A DNA stretch of 64,000 nt from JAOUEA01 sp963821925 (lineage in GTDB: Bacteria; Actinomycetota; UBA4738; HRBIN12). A model generated the notes under the pieces. That model was not told the origin of the DNA, searched no databases, and saw nothing but the letters and a program-made list of their open reading frames with translations. Shown here in pieces: positions 28,646 to 37,241 of the stretch. The stretch is taken from the NCBI GenBank assembly GCA_963821925.1, contig CAWGFO010000001.1, forward strand, positions 806,001 to 870,000. Direction: 5' to 3'. The position numbers and the translations under genes are program-made. Every line of letters begins with the position of its first letter. Within the stretch, counting starts at the first letter, position 1.

Positions 28646-28753
28646 TGCGAGTATCGCAGAACGGGTAGCTCAAGGGTGCGATATCCGCAGTCACGATGAC
28701 GACTCTCCGGTATCCAACACCGTGAACTCGCCCTATCCTTGACGATATCCGCA
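28646..28753. promoter_or_regulatory. Lrp-type operator cluster between lrp and the Rieske oxygenase
   Basis: Three related 13-mers: TGCGAGTATCGCA (28646-28658, perfect 5+5 inverted repeat), TGCGATATCCGCA (28677-28689) and GACGATATCCGCA (28741-28753). Offsets are 31 and 64 bp, close to three and six helical turns. The first overlaps the likely lrp -10 (GATACT on the minus strand). A weaker TATCC-containing copy is near 28706-28718. A TATCCT hexamer at 28734-28739 may be the -10 of the oxygenase gene. Phased multiple sites fit cooperative wrapping by an Lrp octamer. Confidence 0.55.
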
Positions 28754-28773
28754 CGTCCCAGGAAGGAACCCGC

Positions 28774-29949
28774 GTGAGCCAGACCAAGGACATGAAGCAG
28801 GCCGAGCAGATCAAGCTCCGCAACGACGAGCTCGAGTGGGCGCCGCGACCCACGCTCGGCAGCGCCGACTACGCGAGCCCCGAGGTCTGGCAGGACGAGC
28901 GCGAGAAGATCTGGTGGGGCGACTGGGTGTGCGTCGGCCGCACCGAGGAGATCCCGAACCCCGGCGACCACGTCGTGCGCGACATCGCGGGGGAGTCGAT
29001 CTTCATCGTGCGGAACGACGCCGGCGACCTCCGCGCCTTCTACAACGTGTGCAGCCACCGCGGGACGAAGTTCCTCGACGACGTCGGCGGCACGCAGGCC
29101 GCGCGCAAGGCGTTCGTCTGCCCGTACCACGCGTGGACCTTCAACCTGAACGGCGAGCTGATCGGCACGCCGAACGTGAAGGAGAGCGAGCAGTTCGATC
29201 GCTCGGACTACCCGCTCTACGACATCGCGGTCGACAGCTACGCGGGCTTCATGTTCGTGAACATGAGCGGGAACCCGAGCCGTCCGCTGATCGACGCGCT
29301 CTCGGACGGCGCCGAGACGATCACGGCCTTCGAGCGCTTCAAGATGGACGAGCTCCGGATCGGCGTGCGCCTCGTGTACGAGGTCGCCGCGAACTGGAAG
29401 ATCGTCGTGGAGAACTACAACGAGTGCCTCCACTGCCCGCAGGTCCATCCCGAGCTCGTGCAGGTGATCCCGCTGTTCCGCTTCGGCGAGGTGTGGGACG
29501 AGGAGACGAAGGACGACGGCAACTGGATGAAGGAGGGCGCCTCGTCGTTCACGCCGACGGGGACGAGCACCCTGCCGCCGCTCCCGGGGCTGGAGCCCGA
29601 GGACTACACGATGTACTTCGGCAGCTACGAGTACCCGAACCTGATGCTGAACCTGCACCCGGACTGCGTGATGTACTACGTCGGCTATCCGAAGGGCCCG
29701 AACCACACGACGGTCGTGAGCGAGTTCCTGTTCCGGCCCGAGACGATCGCGGCCCCCGACTTCGCGCCCGAGCCCGTCGTCCAGTTCTGGGACCTGATCA
29801 GCAAGCAGGACTGGGACGTGTGCGAGCGCGCGCAGACCGGTGTGTCGTCGCGAGCGTTCACGCGCGGCGTCTATCCGCGGCAGGACCGATTCCTCTACTG
29901 GTTCAACGAGGAATGGCGCCAGAAGATGGGGCGCGAGCCGCTCGGCTAG
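28774..29949 (+). CDS. Rieske non-heme iron oxygenase, betaine/choline monooxygenase-like
   Basis: A 391-residue alpha subunit of the aromatic-ring-hydroxylating oxygenase superfamily, in the branch that includes choline monooxygenase, GbcA glycine betaine monooxygenase and stachydrine demethylase. The Rieske [2Fe-2S] ligands are C93-x-H95 (CSHRG) and C116-x2-H119 (CPYHAW). Mononuclear iron ligands lie in ENYNECLHCPQVHPEL (H220, H225). The start is GTG 28774 after AGGAAGGA. No reductase subunit gene is adjacent, so electrons must come from a partner elsewhere. The sox genes and the DMGDH-like gene in the window favour N-demethylation of a betaine as its job, but the exact substrate is inferred. 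Confidence 0.85.
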   Translation: MSQTKDMKQAEQIKLRNDELEWAPRPTLGSADYASPEVWQDEREKIWWGDWVCVGRTEEIPNPGDHVVRDIAGESIFIVRNDAGDLRAFYNVCSHRGTKFLDDVGGTQAARKAFVCPYHAWTFNLNGELIGTPNVKESEQFDRSDYPLYDIAVDSYAGFMFVNMSGNPSRPLIDALSDGAETITAFERFKMDELRIGVRLVYEVAANWKIVVENYNECLHCPQVHPELVQVIPLFRFGEVWDEETKDDGNWMKEGASSFTPTGTSTLPPLPGLEPEDYTMYFGSYEYPNLMLNLHPDCVMYYVGYPKGPNHTTVVSEFLFRPETIAAPDFAPEPVVQFWDLISKQDWDVCERAQTGVSSRAFTRGVYPRQDRFLYWFNEEWRQKMGREPLG

Positions 29950-29953
29950 CGCG

Positions 29954-29959
29954 TAGCAT
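29954..29959 (+). promoter_or_regulatory. -10 element for leaderless kinase mRNA
   Basis: TAGCAT 7 nt before ATG 29967, with no ribosome binding site in between. Confidence 0.4.
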
Positions 29960-29966
29960 CCCGGCC

Positions 29967-31133
29967 ATGGCCGGAACCGAGACCGCGGGCGACGTGCTGC
30001 GCGGCGAGCCGCCCTCGTTCACTCCGGGGGCCGCCGCCGAGCTCGCCGTCCGGTGGTTCGGGCTCGTCGGCGACGCCACGCCGCTCGGCAGCGAACGCGA
30101 CCAGGGGTTCTTGATCCGCGCCGCGGACGGTCCGGTCGGCGTCCTCAAGATCTCGAACGCGAGCGAGTCGCCGGCGGTCGTCGACATGGAGACGGCCGCT
30201 GCGTTGCACGTGCTGGCGGTCGATCCGACGATCCCCGTGTCGGCGCCGCTGTCCGTGGTGGGCGCCGATCCGGCCGCCGGCCCCGGCTCGTACGTGACGA
30301 CCGTGGTCGGTCCCGAGGGCGCCGAACATCTCGTCCGGGCGTGCACCTATCTGCCGGGGACCGCGTCGATCGACCCGCTCCGGCTCGATGGCGACGCCCT
30401 GTACGACTACGGGGCCATGGTGGCGAGGCTCGGCCGGGCCATGCGGTCGTTCTTCCACCCGTCGGCGGGCCGTGTGCTGCTGTGGGACGTCCAGCACGCG
30501 TCGTCGCTGCGCCCGATGGCCGACGCGATCGACGACCCTGTGCACCGCTCGCTGGTCGACGGGGTGCTCGACCGCTTCGACGCCGACGTGCGTCCCGCGT
30601 GGCCGTCGTTGCGGTCGCAGGTGATCCACGGCGACGTGACGCTGGACAACGCGCTCGTCGACGAACGCGGACGCATCAGCGGGATCATCGACTGGGGCGA
30701 CATGAGCCACTCGGCGCTCGTCTGTGACGTGTCGTCGGCGCTCGAGTCGCTGCTCGAGGGGCGTGCTCCCGACGAGGTCGTGCCGCTCGCGATGCGCTTC
30801 GTCGACGGCTACCGGTCGGTGACGCCGCTCGAGCCGGAGGAGTTGCAGGTGCTGCCCGACCTGCTCTCCGTCCGTCTCGTCACGGTGGCGGTGCTGTTCG
30901 GCTGGCGCGCGAAGCGGCACCCCGACAACCACTACCTGCGCGGCTGGGAGGATCGGCTGTGGCCGCTCCTGTCGTACCTGGAGGCGGAGGGCAGAGACCT
31001 CCTCCGGGCCCGGCTCAGGGCCGGGGCGTCGCCGACCGACGAGGACGGCCCTGATCGCTCGCCGGGAGCGCGCGTTCGGTCCCGCCCTGTCGCCACTCAC
31101 CTACGACCGCCCGCTGCACCTCGTGCGCGGTGA
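29967..31133 (+). CDS. aminoglycoside-phosphotransferase-fold kinase, N-terminal part of a kinase-aminotransferase fusion
   Basis: A protein-kinase-like phosphotransferase of the hydroxylysine kinase/homoserine kinase type. It has a Gly-rich N-lobe with GVLKISNASES, catalytic loop IHGDVTLDNALVD and metal motif IIDWGDMSHS. The last convincing kinase residues are near 31010-31045 (LRARLRAGASPTDEDG). After that the annotated frame runs into meaningless Arg/Pro-rich sequence while the +1 frame continues as ALIARRERAFGPALSPL, the normal lead-in of the aminotransferase that follows. One extra base near 31046-31051 would account for this, so the native product is probably a single protein of about 793 residues ending at 32346. 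Substrate could be hydroxylysine, ethanolamine or a related amino alcohol. Confidence 0.78.
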   Translation: MAGTETAGDVLRGEPPSFTPGAAAELAVRWFGLVGDATPLGSERDQGFLIRAADGPVGVLKISNASESPAVVDMETAAALHVLAVDPTIPVSAPLSVVGADPAAGPGSYVTTVVGPEGAEHLVRACTYLPGTASIDPLRLDGDALYDYGAMVARLGRAMRSFFHPSAGRVLLWDVQHASSLRPMADAIDDPVHRSLVDGVLDRFDADVRPAWPSLRSQVIHGDVTLDNALVDERGRISGIIDWGDMSHSALVCDVSSALESLLEGRAPDEVVPLAMRFVDGYRSVTPLEPEELQVLPDLLSVRLVTVAVLFGWRAKRHPDNHYLRGWEDRLWPLLSYLEAEGRDLLRARLRAGASPTDEDGPDRSPGARVRSRPVATHLRPPAAPRAR

Positions 31134-32346
31134 CGGCGTGTGGCTCTACGACATCGAGGGCTCGCGCTACCTGGACTGCTACAACAACGTGCCGGTCGTG
31201 GGGCACTGCCACCCGCGGGTGACCGACGCGATCGCGCGGCAGGCCCGGCTGTTGAACACCAACATGCGGTACCTGCACGACGCGGCGGTCGAGCTCGCCG
31301 AGCGGATCGTCGCCACCATGCCGGCGGGCTCGGGTCTGGACACGGTCCTGTTCGTGAACTCGGGCAGTGAGGCGAACGACACCGCCTGGCGGCTGGCCAC
31401 GGCCTGGACGGGGGCGGGGGGCGGCCTCGCGACCCGCTACGCGTACCACGGCGTGACGCAGGCGATCGCCGACCTGTCGCCCGAGGAGTGGCGCGGCGGC
31501 TACCGTCCCCCGCAGGTCGAGCTCTTCGACCCACTCGACGTGTCCCGCGACGCCATGCCGCCTGAGGACGCGGCCGACGACCTGCTCCGGGCGAGCGAGC
31601 GCCTCCAGGAGCGCGGCATGCTGCCCGCGGTCACGTTCGTCGACGGCGGCTTCACGTCGGACGGGATCGTGGCGCCACCGTCGGCGTACGTGCGTGCGCT
31701 CGCGGATCGGACGCACGAGGTGGGCGCGCTCTACGTGGCCGACGAGGTGCAGGCCGGTCACGGCCGCAGCGGGAACGCCCTCTGGTCGTTCGCGGGCATG
31801 GGCGTCGCGGCCGACATCGTCACGATGGGCAAGCCGATGGGCAACGGGCATCCCGTGGCGGCGCTGGTCACCCGCCGCGAGATCACGGAGCGGTTCGCCG
31901 AGACCACCGAGTGGTTCTCGACGTTCGGCGGGAACCCGGTCGCGTGCGCGGCGGCGCTCGCGGTGCTCGACGTGATCGAGGACGAGCGGCTCGTGGAACG
32001 AGCGGGACGCGTCGGTCCGGCGCTGCGGGCCGCGATCGGCGACCTCGCGAGCGCCCACCCGGCGATCGGGAACGTGCGTGGCCTCGGCCTCTTGACCGGG
32101 GTCGAGCTGGTCGATGCGGAGGGTCTGGCCGACGCCGCGCTCGCCGGCAACGTGAAGAACCTCCTGCGGGAGCACGGGGTCCTGGTGGGAACGACGGGTC
32201 CCGCGGACAACGTGCTGAAGGTGCGGCCGCCGCTGGTGTTCGGCGACGAGCACATCCCGTTGGTGGTCGACGCGCTCGACGCGTCGCTGACGTCGGTGAG
32301 CGCGGTAGCGCGCCTTGCGCCGGACCGGGCCCGAGGTCGAGACTGA
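31051..32346 (+). CDS. class III PLP aminotransferase / phospho-lyase domain (C-terminal part of fusion)
   Basis: A fold-type I PLP enzyme resembling the AGXT2L phospho-lyases that split phosphoethanolamine or 5-phosphohydroxylysine. Conserved features: LDCYNNVPVVGHCHPRV, VNSGSEANDTAWRLA, the metal/PLP region ADEVQAGHGRSG, catalytic lysine in VTMGKPMGNGHPVAAL and FSTFGGNPVACAAAL. The conserved sequence reads back in this frame to about 31051 with no start codon before GTG 31123, which supports fusion to the preceding kinase rather than an independent gene. Kinase plus lyase would phosphorylate an amino alcohol and then eliminate ammonia and phosphate to give an aldehyde. Confidence 0.82.
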   Translation: MIARRERAFGPALSPLTYDRPLHLVRGDGVWLYDIEGSRYLDCYNNVPVVGHCHPRVTDAIARQARLLNTNMRYLHDAAVELAERIVATMPAGSGLDTVLFVNSGSEANDTAWRLATAWTGAGGGLATRYAYHGVTQAIADLSPEEWRGGYRPPQVELFDPLDVSRDAMPPEDAADDLLRASERLQERGMLPAVTFVDGGFTSDGIVAPPSAYVRALADRTHEVGALYVADEVQAGHGRSGNALWSFAGMGVAADIVTMGKPMGNGHPVAALVTRREITERFAETTEWFSTFGGNPVACAAALAVLDVIEDERLVERAGRVGPALRAAIGDLASAHPAIGNVRGLGLLTGVELVDAEGLADAALAGNVKNLLREHGVLVGTTGPADNVLKVRPPLVFGDEHIPLVVDALDASLTSVSAVARLAPDRARGRD

Positions 32347-32373
32347 CGCCTTCCGGAGCGTGAAGGGGTGGCG

Positions 32374-32811
32374 ATGTCGCCGAAGACCTGGGAGCTGACG
32401 AAGGACGCCGCGAACTACCGGCCCGCGAAGAAGCCGCAGTTCTCCTGCAAGGAGTGCAAGTGGATGTTCCCGCGGCTCGCCGTGGGGTCGTGCAAGTACG
32501 TGCGGGGCATGGTCGAGGCGACGGCCACCTGCGACGAGTTCGAACCACGTCATCCCGCCGAAGCCGTCCTGAAAGGCCCGCGGCAGCGGGTATCGTCCGC
32601 CGATGACGATCGACCGCACCGGACCAGCGACCGCCGCCGAGCTCGGCCTGATGGAGGGCTCGCCGCCACCCTCCGACCGTCTCGTCACGCTCGAGAACTG
32701 GCTGTTGCCGCCGTTCAACCGGTGGAGCCTGCAGCACCTGGGCGAGCTGATGCCGTCGGCGCGGATCGCGCGCGGCGACCACGTCCGCGAGCTGCCGCGC
32801 GCCGAGCGTGA
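32374..32811 (+). CDS. small four-cysteine (HiPIP-like) protein, C-terminus uncertain
   Basis: Residues 1-65 are a Lys/Cys-rich protein with four cysteines in FSCKEC, GSCKYV and ATCDEF. The spacing C-x2-C-x12-C-x13-C is close to high-potential iron-sulfur proteins. Start ATG 32374 follows GAAGGGG. From about residue 68 the frame overlaps the well-supported serine hydrolase gene by 209 bp and reads as low-complexity sequence, so the real end is probably earlier. A TGA at 32570-32572 in the adjacent frame would end the protein before the next gene if one base is in error. The function is not known. An electron-transfer protein for the nearby oxygenase or dehydrogenase is one possibility. Confidence 0.5.
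   Translation: MSPKTWELTKDAANYRPAKKPQFSCKECKWMFPRLAVGSCKYVRGMVEATATCDEFEPRHPAEAVLKGPRQRVSSADDDRPHRTSDRRRARPDGGLAATLRPSRHARELAVAAVQPVEPAAPGRADAVGADRARRPRPRAAARRA
32591..32596 (+). promoter_or_regulatory. -10 element for leaderless serine hydrolase mRNA
   Basis: TATCGT 6 nt before ATG 32603. Confidence 0.35.
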
Positions 32812-33832
32812 CCTGGGCGAGTTGACGTTCGAGCACGACGGCGAACGGTGGACGCTCGACGAGGCGCTCGCCGCCACCGCGACCGACGGGTTCCTCGTCC
32901 TGAGGGGCGGTGAGATCGTGACCGAGCGGTACGCGAACGGGATGACGCCCGAGACCCGTCACGTCCAGTTCTCGGTGACGAAATCGGTGGTCGCCACGGT
33001 CGCCGGGATCCTGATCGACCGCGGCGCGATGCACGCCGACGACGACCTCGCGGCCGTGATCCCCGAGCTCGCGGGCACGTCCTGGGAGGGTGCCACCGTG
33101 CAGCACGTGCTCGACATGCGCACCGGCACGAGGTTCAGCGAGGACTACGAAGACCTCGAGAGCGCGATGGCCCCGTACACCGTGGCCTCGGGGATGGGGC
33201 CACGCACGAGCCCGCACGACCCGACCGACACCTACTCCTACCTGCTCACGCTCGAGAACGAGCGGGAACACGGGGGCGTGTTCGACTACCGCTCGCCGGT
33301 GACCTCGATGCTCGGCTGGCTGTGCGAGCGCGCGGGCGGCGCCCGGCTCGGGACGCTGCTCGGCCGGGAGCTGTGGGTGCCGATCGGCGCCGAGCACGAC
33401 GCCTCGATCGTCGTCGACCCGCACGGCTACGCGATGGCGGCCGGCGGGATGAGCGCGACGCTCCGTGACCTGGGCCGGTTCGGACAGGCATGGCTCGACG
33501 ACGGGGTCGTCGAGGGCCGCCAGGTGGTGCCGCCGGCGTGGATCGCCGACACGCTGACCGGCCAGCACGACAGCCGCGACGCGTACGCGGCCGCATATCC
33601 CGACCTCGAGGAGGACGACTTCCTCGAGGCGTTCTACCGGAACAAGTGGTGGATCCTGGACGCGTCGGTGCCGCTCTACGCGGCGATCGGGATCCACGGC
33701 CAGCACGTCATGGTGCACGGACCGTCGCAGGTCGTGATCGCGAAGTTCTCCTCGCTCCCGGTCGCCGACGACCTGTCGTTCGAGGCGCTCCACGGGGCGG
33801 CCTTCCTCGCCGTGGCCGAGGCCCTGGCCTGA
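32603..33832 (+). CDS. beta-lactamase-fold serine hydrolase
   Basis: A 409-residue class C beta-lactamase/penicillin-binding-protein-like hydrolase. The catalytic S-x-x-K is SVTKSV near residue 132 (FSVTKSVVATVAG). The second Tyr-x-Asn-type motif is FDYRSPVTSMLGWL, and a C-terminal HGQHVMVHG replaces the K/H-T-G motif. The N-terminal LENWLLPPFNRWSLQHLGELMP is typical of the cytoplasmic 6-aminohexanoate-dimer-hydrolase-like group. No signal peptide is visible. Natural substrate unknown, probably an amide or ester. Confidence 0.85.
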   Translation: MTIDRTGPATAAELGLMEGSPPPSDRLVTLENWLLPPFNRWSLQHLGELMPSARIARGDHVRELPRAERDLGELTFEHDGERWTLDEALAATATDGFLVLRGGEIVTERYANGMTPETRHVQFSVTKSVVATVAGILIDRGAMHADDDLAAVIPELAGTSWEGATVQHVLDMRTGTRFSEDYEDLESAMAPYTVASGMGPRTSPHDPTDTYSYLLTLENEREHGGVFDYRSPVTSMLGWLCERAGGARLGTLLGRELWVPIGAEHDASIVVDPHGYAMAAGGMSATLRDLGRFGQAWLDDGVVEGRQVVPPAWIADTLTGQHDSRDAYAAAYPDLEEDDFLEAFYRNKWWILDASVPLYAAIGIHGQHVMVHGPSQVVIAKFSSLPVADDLSFEALHGAAFLAVAEALA

Positions 33833-33836
33833 GGGC

Positions 33837-33842
33837 TAGGCT
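33837..33842 (+). promoter_or_regulatory. -10 element for leaderless dehydrogenase mRNA
   Basis: TAGGCT 7 nt before ATG 33850. Confidence 0.4.
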
Positions 33843-33849
33843 TCGGCGC

Positions 33850-36319
33850 ATGACGATCCCGGAGCATCTCGCCAACAAGGACCTCGACGCCGCCGCGATC
33901 CTCTCGCCGCTCACCGAGCTGCCTTCACGCGCGCGGGTCGTGATCGTGGGCGGCGGCATCATCGGCTCGAGCATCGCGTATCACCTGACCCGCGCCGGCG
34001 AGCGCGACGTCGTGCTGCTCGAGCGCGGCCGCCTCACGAACGGGACGACCTGGCACGCCGCCGGACTCGTCTCGCAGATCCGCGGCACGCACGCGCTCAC
34101 GCAGCTGACGAAGGACAACGCGGCGACGTACGAGCGGCTCACCGCCGAGACCGGCGTCGAGACCGGGATGCGCCGCAACGGCGCGATGACGATCGCCCGC
34201 ACCCCGGGCCGGCTGCAGGAGGCGATGTACGGCGTCGCGATGGCCGAGGACGTCGGCGTCCCGGTGGAGGTGCTCGGCCGCGAGGAGATCAAGCGCCTCT
34301 GGCCGTCCGCGAACGTCGACGATCTGTACGGCGCCGTGAACTTCCCGACCGACGGAACCGTGAACCCTGGGGACGCCTCGCTCGCGTTCGCGAAGGGCGC
34401 GGTCGACCAGGGCGTGCGGTACGTGCCCGACACCGCGGTGACCGGGTTCACGATGTCCGACGGGCGCGTGACCGGCCTGGAGACGAGCCGCGGCACGATC
34501 GAGGCCGAGACCGTCGTGCTCGCTGCCGGCCTCTGGACCTCGGAACTTGCGCGCCTCGCCGGGGCCAGCGTCGCGCTGTACCCGGCCGAGCACGTGTGGG
34601 TGATGACCGAGCAAGGCGAGGGTGCGCGCGAGGAGGCGCCCTTCCTGCGGGACCTCGACGGCTACCTGTACATCCGCCACTACCGCGGCCGCTACGTGAT
34701 CGGCGCCTTCGAGCCGAAGGGCAAGCCCAAGCCGGTCCACGAGATCACGACCGAGGGCTTCGCGGAGTTCGGGCCCGACTGGGATCACTTCGCGCCGGTG
34801 CTCGCGGCCGCGCGCGAGCGGATCCCCGAGCTCGAGACGATCGGCTTCTCGCACTACCTCCGCGCGCCCGAGAGCTTCACGCCCGACTCGAACTTCCAGC
34901 TGGGGTACGTGCCGGAGGTGCCTGGCCTCTTCGTGGCGGCCGGGTTCAACTCCCAGGGCATCATCTTCGGGCCGGGCGCCGGACGCGCCGCCGCCGAGTG
35001 GATCGTCGAGGGCCACCCGACGATGGACCTCACCGAGGTCGACGTCGCGCGCACCGGTCGCTGGGCGAACCAGCGCGCGTTCCTGCACGAGCGCACGGTG
35101 GAATCCCTCGGCGGTCTCTACGAGATGCACTGGCCGGGGAAGCAGCCGGTGACGGCGCGCGGCGTCCGCCGGGTGCCGTTGTTCGGGCAACTCCGCGTGG
35201 CCGGCGGCGCGATGGGTCAGGCCGCCGGGTGGGAGCGTGCGAACTGGTTCGAGCCCGGAACGGTCGACCCCGACGTCACGTACTCGTTCTCCGAGCCGTC
35301 GTGGTTCGGCCCGCTCGCCGACGAGGTCCGCGCGACCCGCGACGGCGTCGCGCTCTACGACCTCACGACGTACTCGAAGTTCCTCGTCCAAGGGCCGGAG
35401 GCGCTCGCGGGGATGCAGCGCCTCTGCACGTCGAACGTCGACGTGCCGGTGGGCCGGATCGTCTACACGCTCCTCTGCAACGAGCGCGGCGGGATCGAGA
35501 TGGACCCGACCGTCACGCGCCTCGGCGAGGACCGATTCCTCGTGCTGGCTCCGACGCTCGCGCAGCGCCACACCGAGATGCTGCTGCGGAACGGCCTGCC
35601 GTCAGGGGCTACGGTCACCGACATCACGGGCGGCTGGGCCACGCTGCACCTCGCCGGCCCGCGGTCGCGCGAGCTGCTCGGTCGTCTCACCGACGAGGAT
35701 CTGTCGAACGAGGGCTTCCCGTTCCTCACGGCGAGAGAGATCGAGGCGGGCCGGTCGAAGGCATGGGCGTTCCGGGTCTCGTTCACGGGCGAGCTCGGCT
35801 GGGAGCTGAGCGTGCCGACGGAGTTCGTGGCCGATCTGTACGAGCACGTCGTGGCGGCCGGGGCCGATCTCGGGCTGCGGCACGCGGGCGCGTTCGCGTT
35901 CGACGCGGCGCGGATCGAGCGTGGGTTCCGCTCCTGGGGTCACGACATCGGCCCGCTCGACGACCCGTACCAGAGCGGCCTCGGGTTCGCGGTGCACCTC
36001 AAGAAGGACGCGGACTTCGTGGGGCGCGCGGCGCTCGCGGGGCTGCGCGACGCGCCTCGCGACGCGACGCCTGGTCTCGCTGCACGCGCCCGACGCGGTG
36101 CTGTGGCACGGCGAGTCGGTGGTACGGGGCGACGAACGGCGGGGGCACGTCTCGAGCGCAGCGATCGCGCCGACGCTCGGCGGCTCGGCAGGGATCGCCT
36201 GGGTGCACGGCGACCCCGACGGCGACGGCTGGGGCGTCGAGATCCGGGGCGAGGTCGTGCCCGCCGTGATCGGCGAGACACCGTTCTACGACCCGAAGGG
36301 CGACCGGCTCAGGAGCTGA
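33850..36319 (+). CDS. dimethylglycine/sarcosine dehydrogenase-like flavoprotein (one frame disruption)
   Basis: A protein of about 822 residues with the DMGDH/sarcosine dehydrogenase layout: DAO FAD domain (RVVIVGGGIIGSSIAYHL at about 27), FAO_M linker, then GcvT folate-binding and C-terminal barrel domains. The NGTTWHAAGLVSQ motif contains the His that carries covalent FAD in family members. The reading frame is lost near 36055-36061 after GLRDAP and resumes as RRLVSLHAPDAVLWHG to the end GETPFYDPKGDRLRS. The break is net +1 near the C-terminus. The enzyme would oxidise an N-methyl amine and load the methyl group on THF. With the Rieske oxygenase and the two Sox enzymes it could take betaine to glycine. 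Confidence 0.87.
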
Positions 36320-36353
36320 GTGTGGGATTCAGCGACCGCGTAGAGCGTGCGAC

Positions 36354-37241
36354 TCACGGAACGCTGGCGTCGTCGATGGCCGCGCGGCCGGGCATGCCGT
36401 CGCGAGCGCCGGCAACCGCGACCGACAGGGCCGCTGCTGCAACGGCGCGGCGGACGGCGTCGTCGAGCGGGCGGCCCTCCGCGAGCGAGGCCGCGAACAC
36501 GCCGTTCAGGCAGTCGCCGGCGCCGGTGGTGTCGACGGGCTCGACCGTAGGAGCAGGGACGTCGCGCGTCTCGCCACGCTCGTGGATCCGGACGCCCTCG
36601 CTGCCGCGGGTCTCGACGATCACGATGTCCGGCGGTAACCCCTCAAGGCCGCCGAGGGCCGCGAGCTCGCCTTCGTTCGGCGTGAGATAGGACGCCAGCG
36701 TCGCGAGCTCGGCCGTCTCCCTCCCGGCGGGGGCCGGGTTCAGCACGAACGGCACGTCGTGCGCACGGCACCACTCGCCCGCGGCAAGCACGGCGTCGGC
36801 CGACACTTCGAGGCTCGCGAGCACGATCGTCGGCGACACCGCCTCGAGCGCTGCGATCACCATGTGCCCGTCGACCGTCGCGTTCGCCCCCGGGGCGACC
36901 GAGATCTGGTTCTCGCCGGCATCGTCGACGGCGATCAGTGCGACGCCCGTGGCGAGTTCACCCTCGACGGCCACCCACGTCACGTCGACGCCCTCGTCAG
37001 CGAGCGCCGCGCGAGCGGCCGCTCCGAACGGGTCGCCGCCGACCGCGCCGATCATCGCGACGCGTCCCGCGTCGCCGAGCGCCCGCGCCGCGGCCACCGC
37101 CTGGTTCCCACCCTTGCCGCCCTGGAAGTCGGCGAACCTTCCGCCGACGACGGTCTCGCCGGGTCCGGGCAACGCGGCACCCGAGACCACGAGGTCGACG
37201 TTGATCGCGCCGAGCACCGCAACGTCCAGGATCTCGCTCAC
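36354..37241 (-). CDS. rbsK: ribokinase (PfkB family)
   Basis: A 295-residue PfkB-fold sugar kinase. Evidence: the N-terminal AVLGAINVDLVV, the GGKGGNQAVAAARAL substrate loop, SVAPGANATVD and the catalytic/anion-hole motif DTTGAGDCLNGVFAASL with its Asp base. Start GTG 37241 overlaps the upstream nucleosidase stop (GTGA), so the two form an operon in which nucleoside hydrolase releases ribose and this kinase phosphorylates it. Confidence 0.88.
   Translation of the reverse strand: MSEILDVAVLGAINVDLVVSGAALPGPGETVVGGRFADFQGGKGGNQAVAAARALGDAGRVAMIGAVGGDPFGAAARAALADEGVDVTWVAVEGELATGVALIAVDDAGENQISVAPGANATVDGHMVIAALEAVSPTIVLASLEVSADAVLAAGEWCRAHDVPFVLNPAPAGRETAELATLASYLTPNEGELAALGGLEGLPPDIVIVETRGSEGVRIHERGETRDVPAPTVEPVDTTGAGDCLNGVFAASLAEGRPLDDAVRRAVAAAALSVAVAGARDGMPGRAAIDDASVP

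Noticed and set aside
28836..31133. Single 765-codon protein fusing Rieske region and kinase
   Set aside because: The upstream half of this frame is an out-of-frame shadow of the Rieske oxygenase; the kinase starts at ATG 29967.
32603..32811. True overlapping coding of the four-Cys protein and the serine hydrolase
   Set aside because: The overlap region of the small protein is low-complexity Arg/Pro/Ala sequence; an earlier stop hidden by one base error is simpler.
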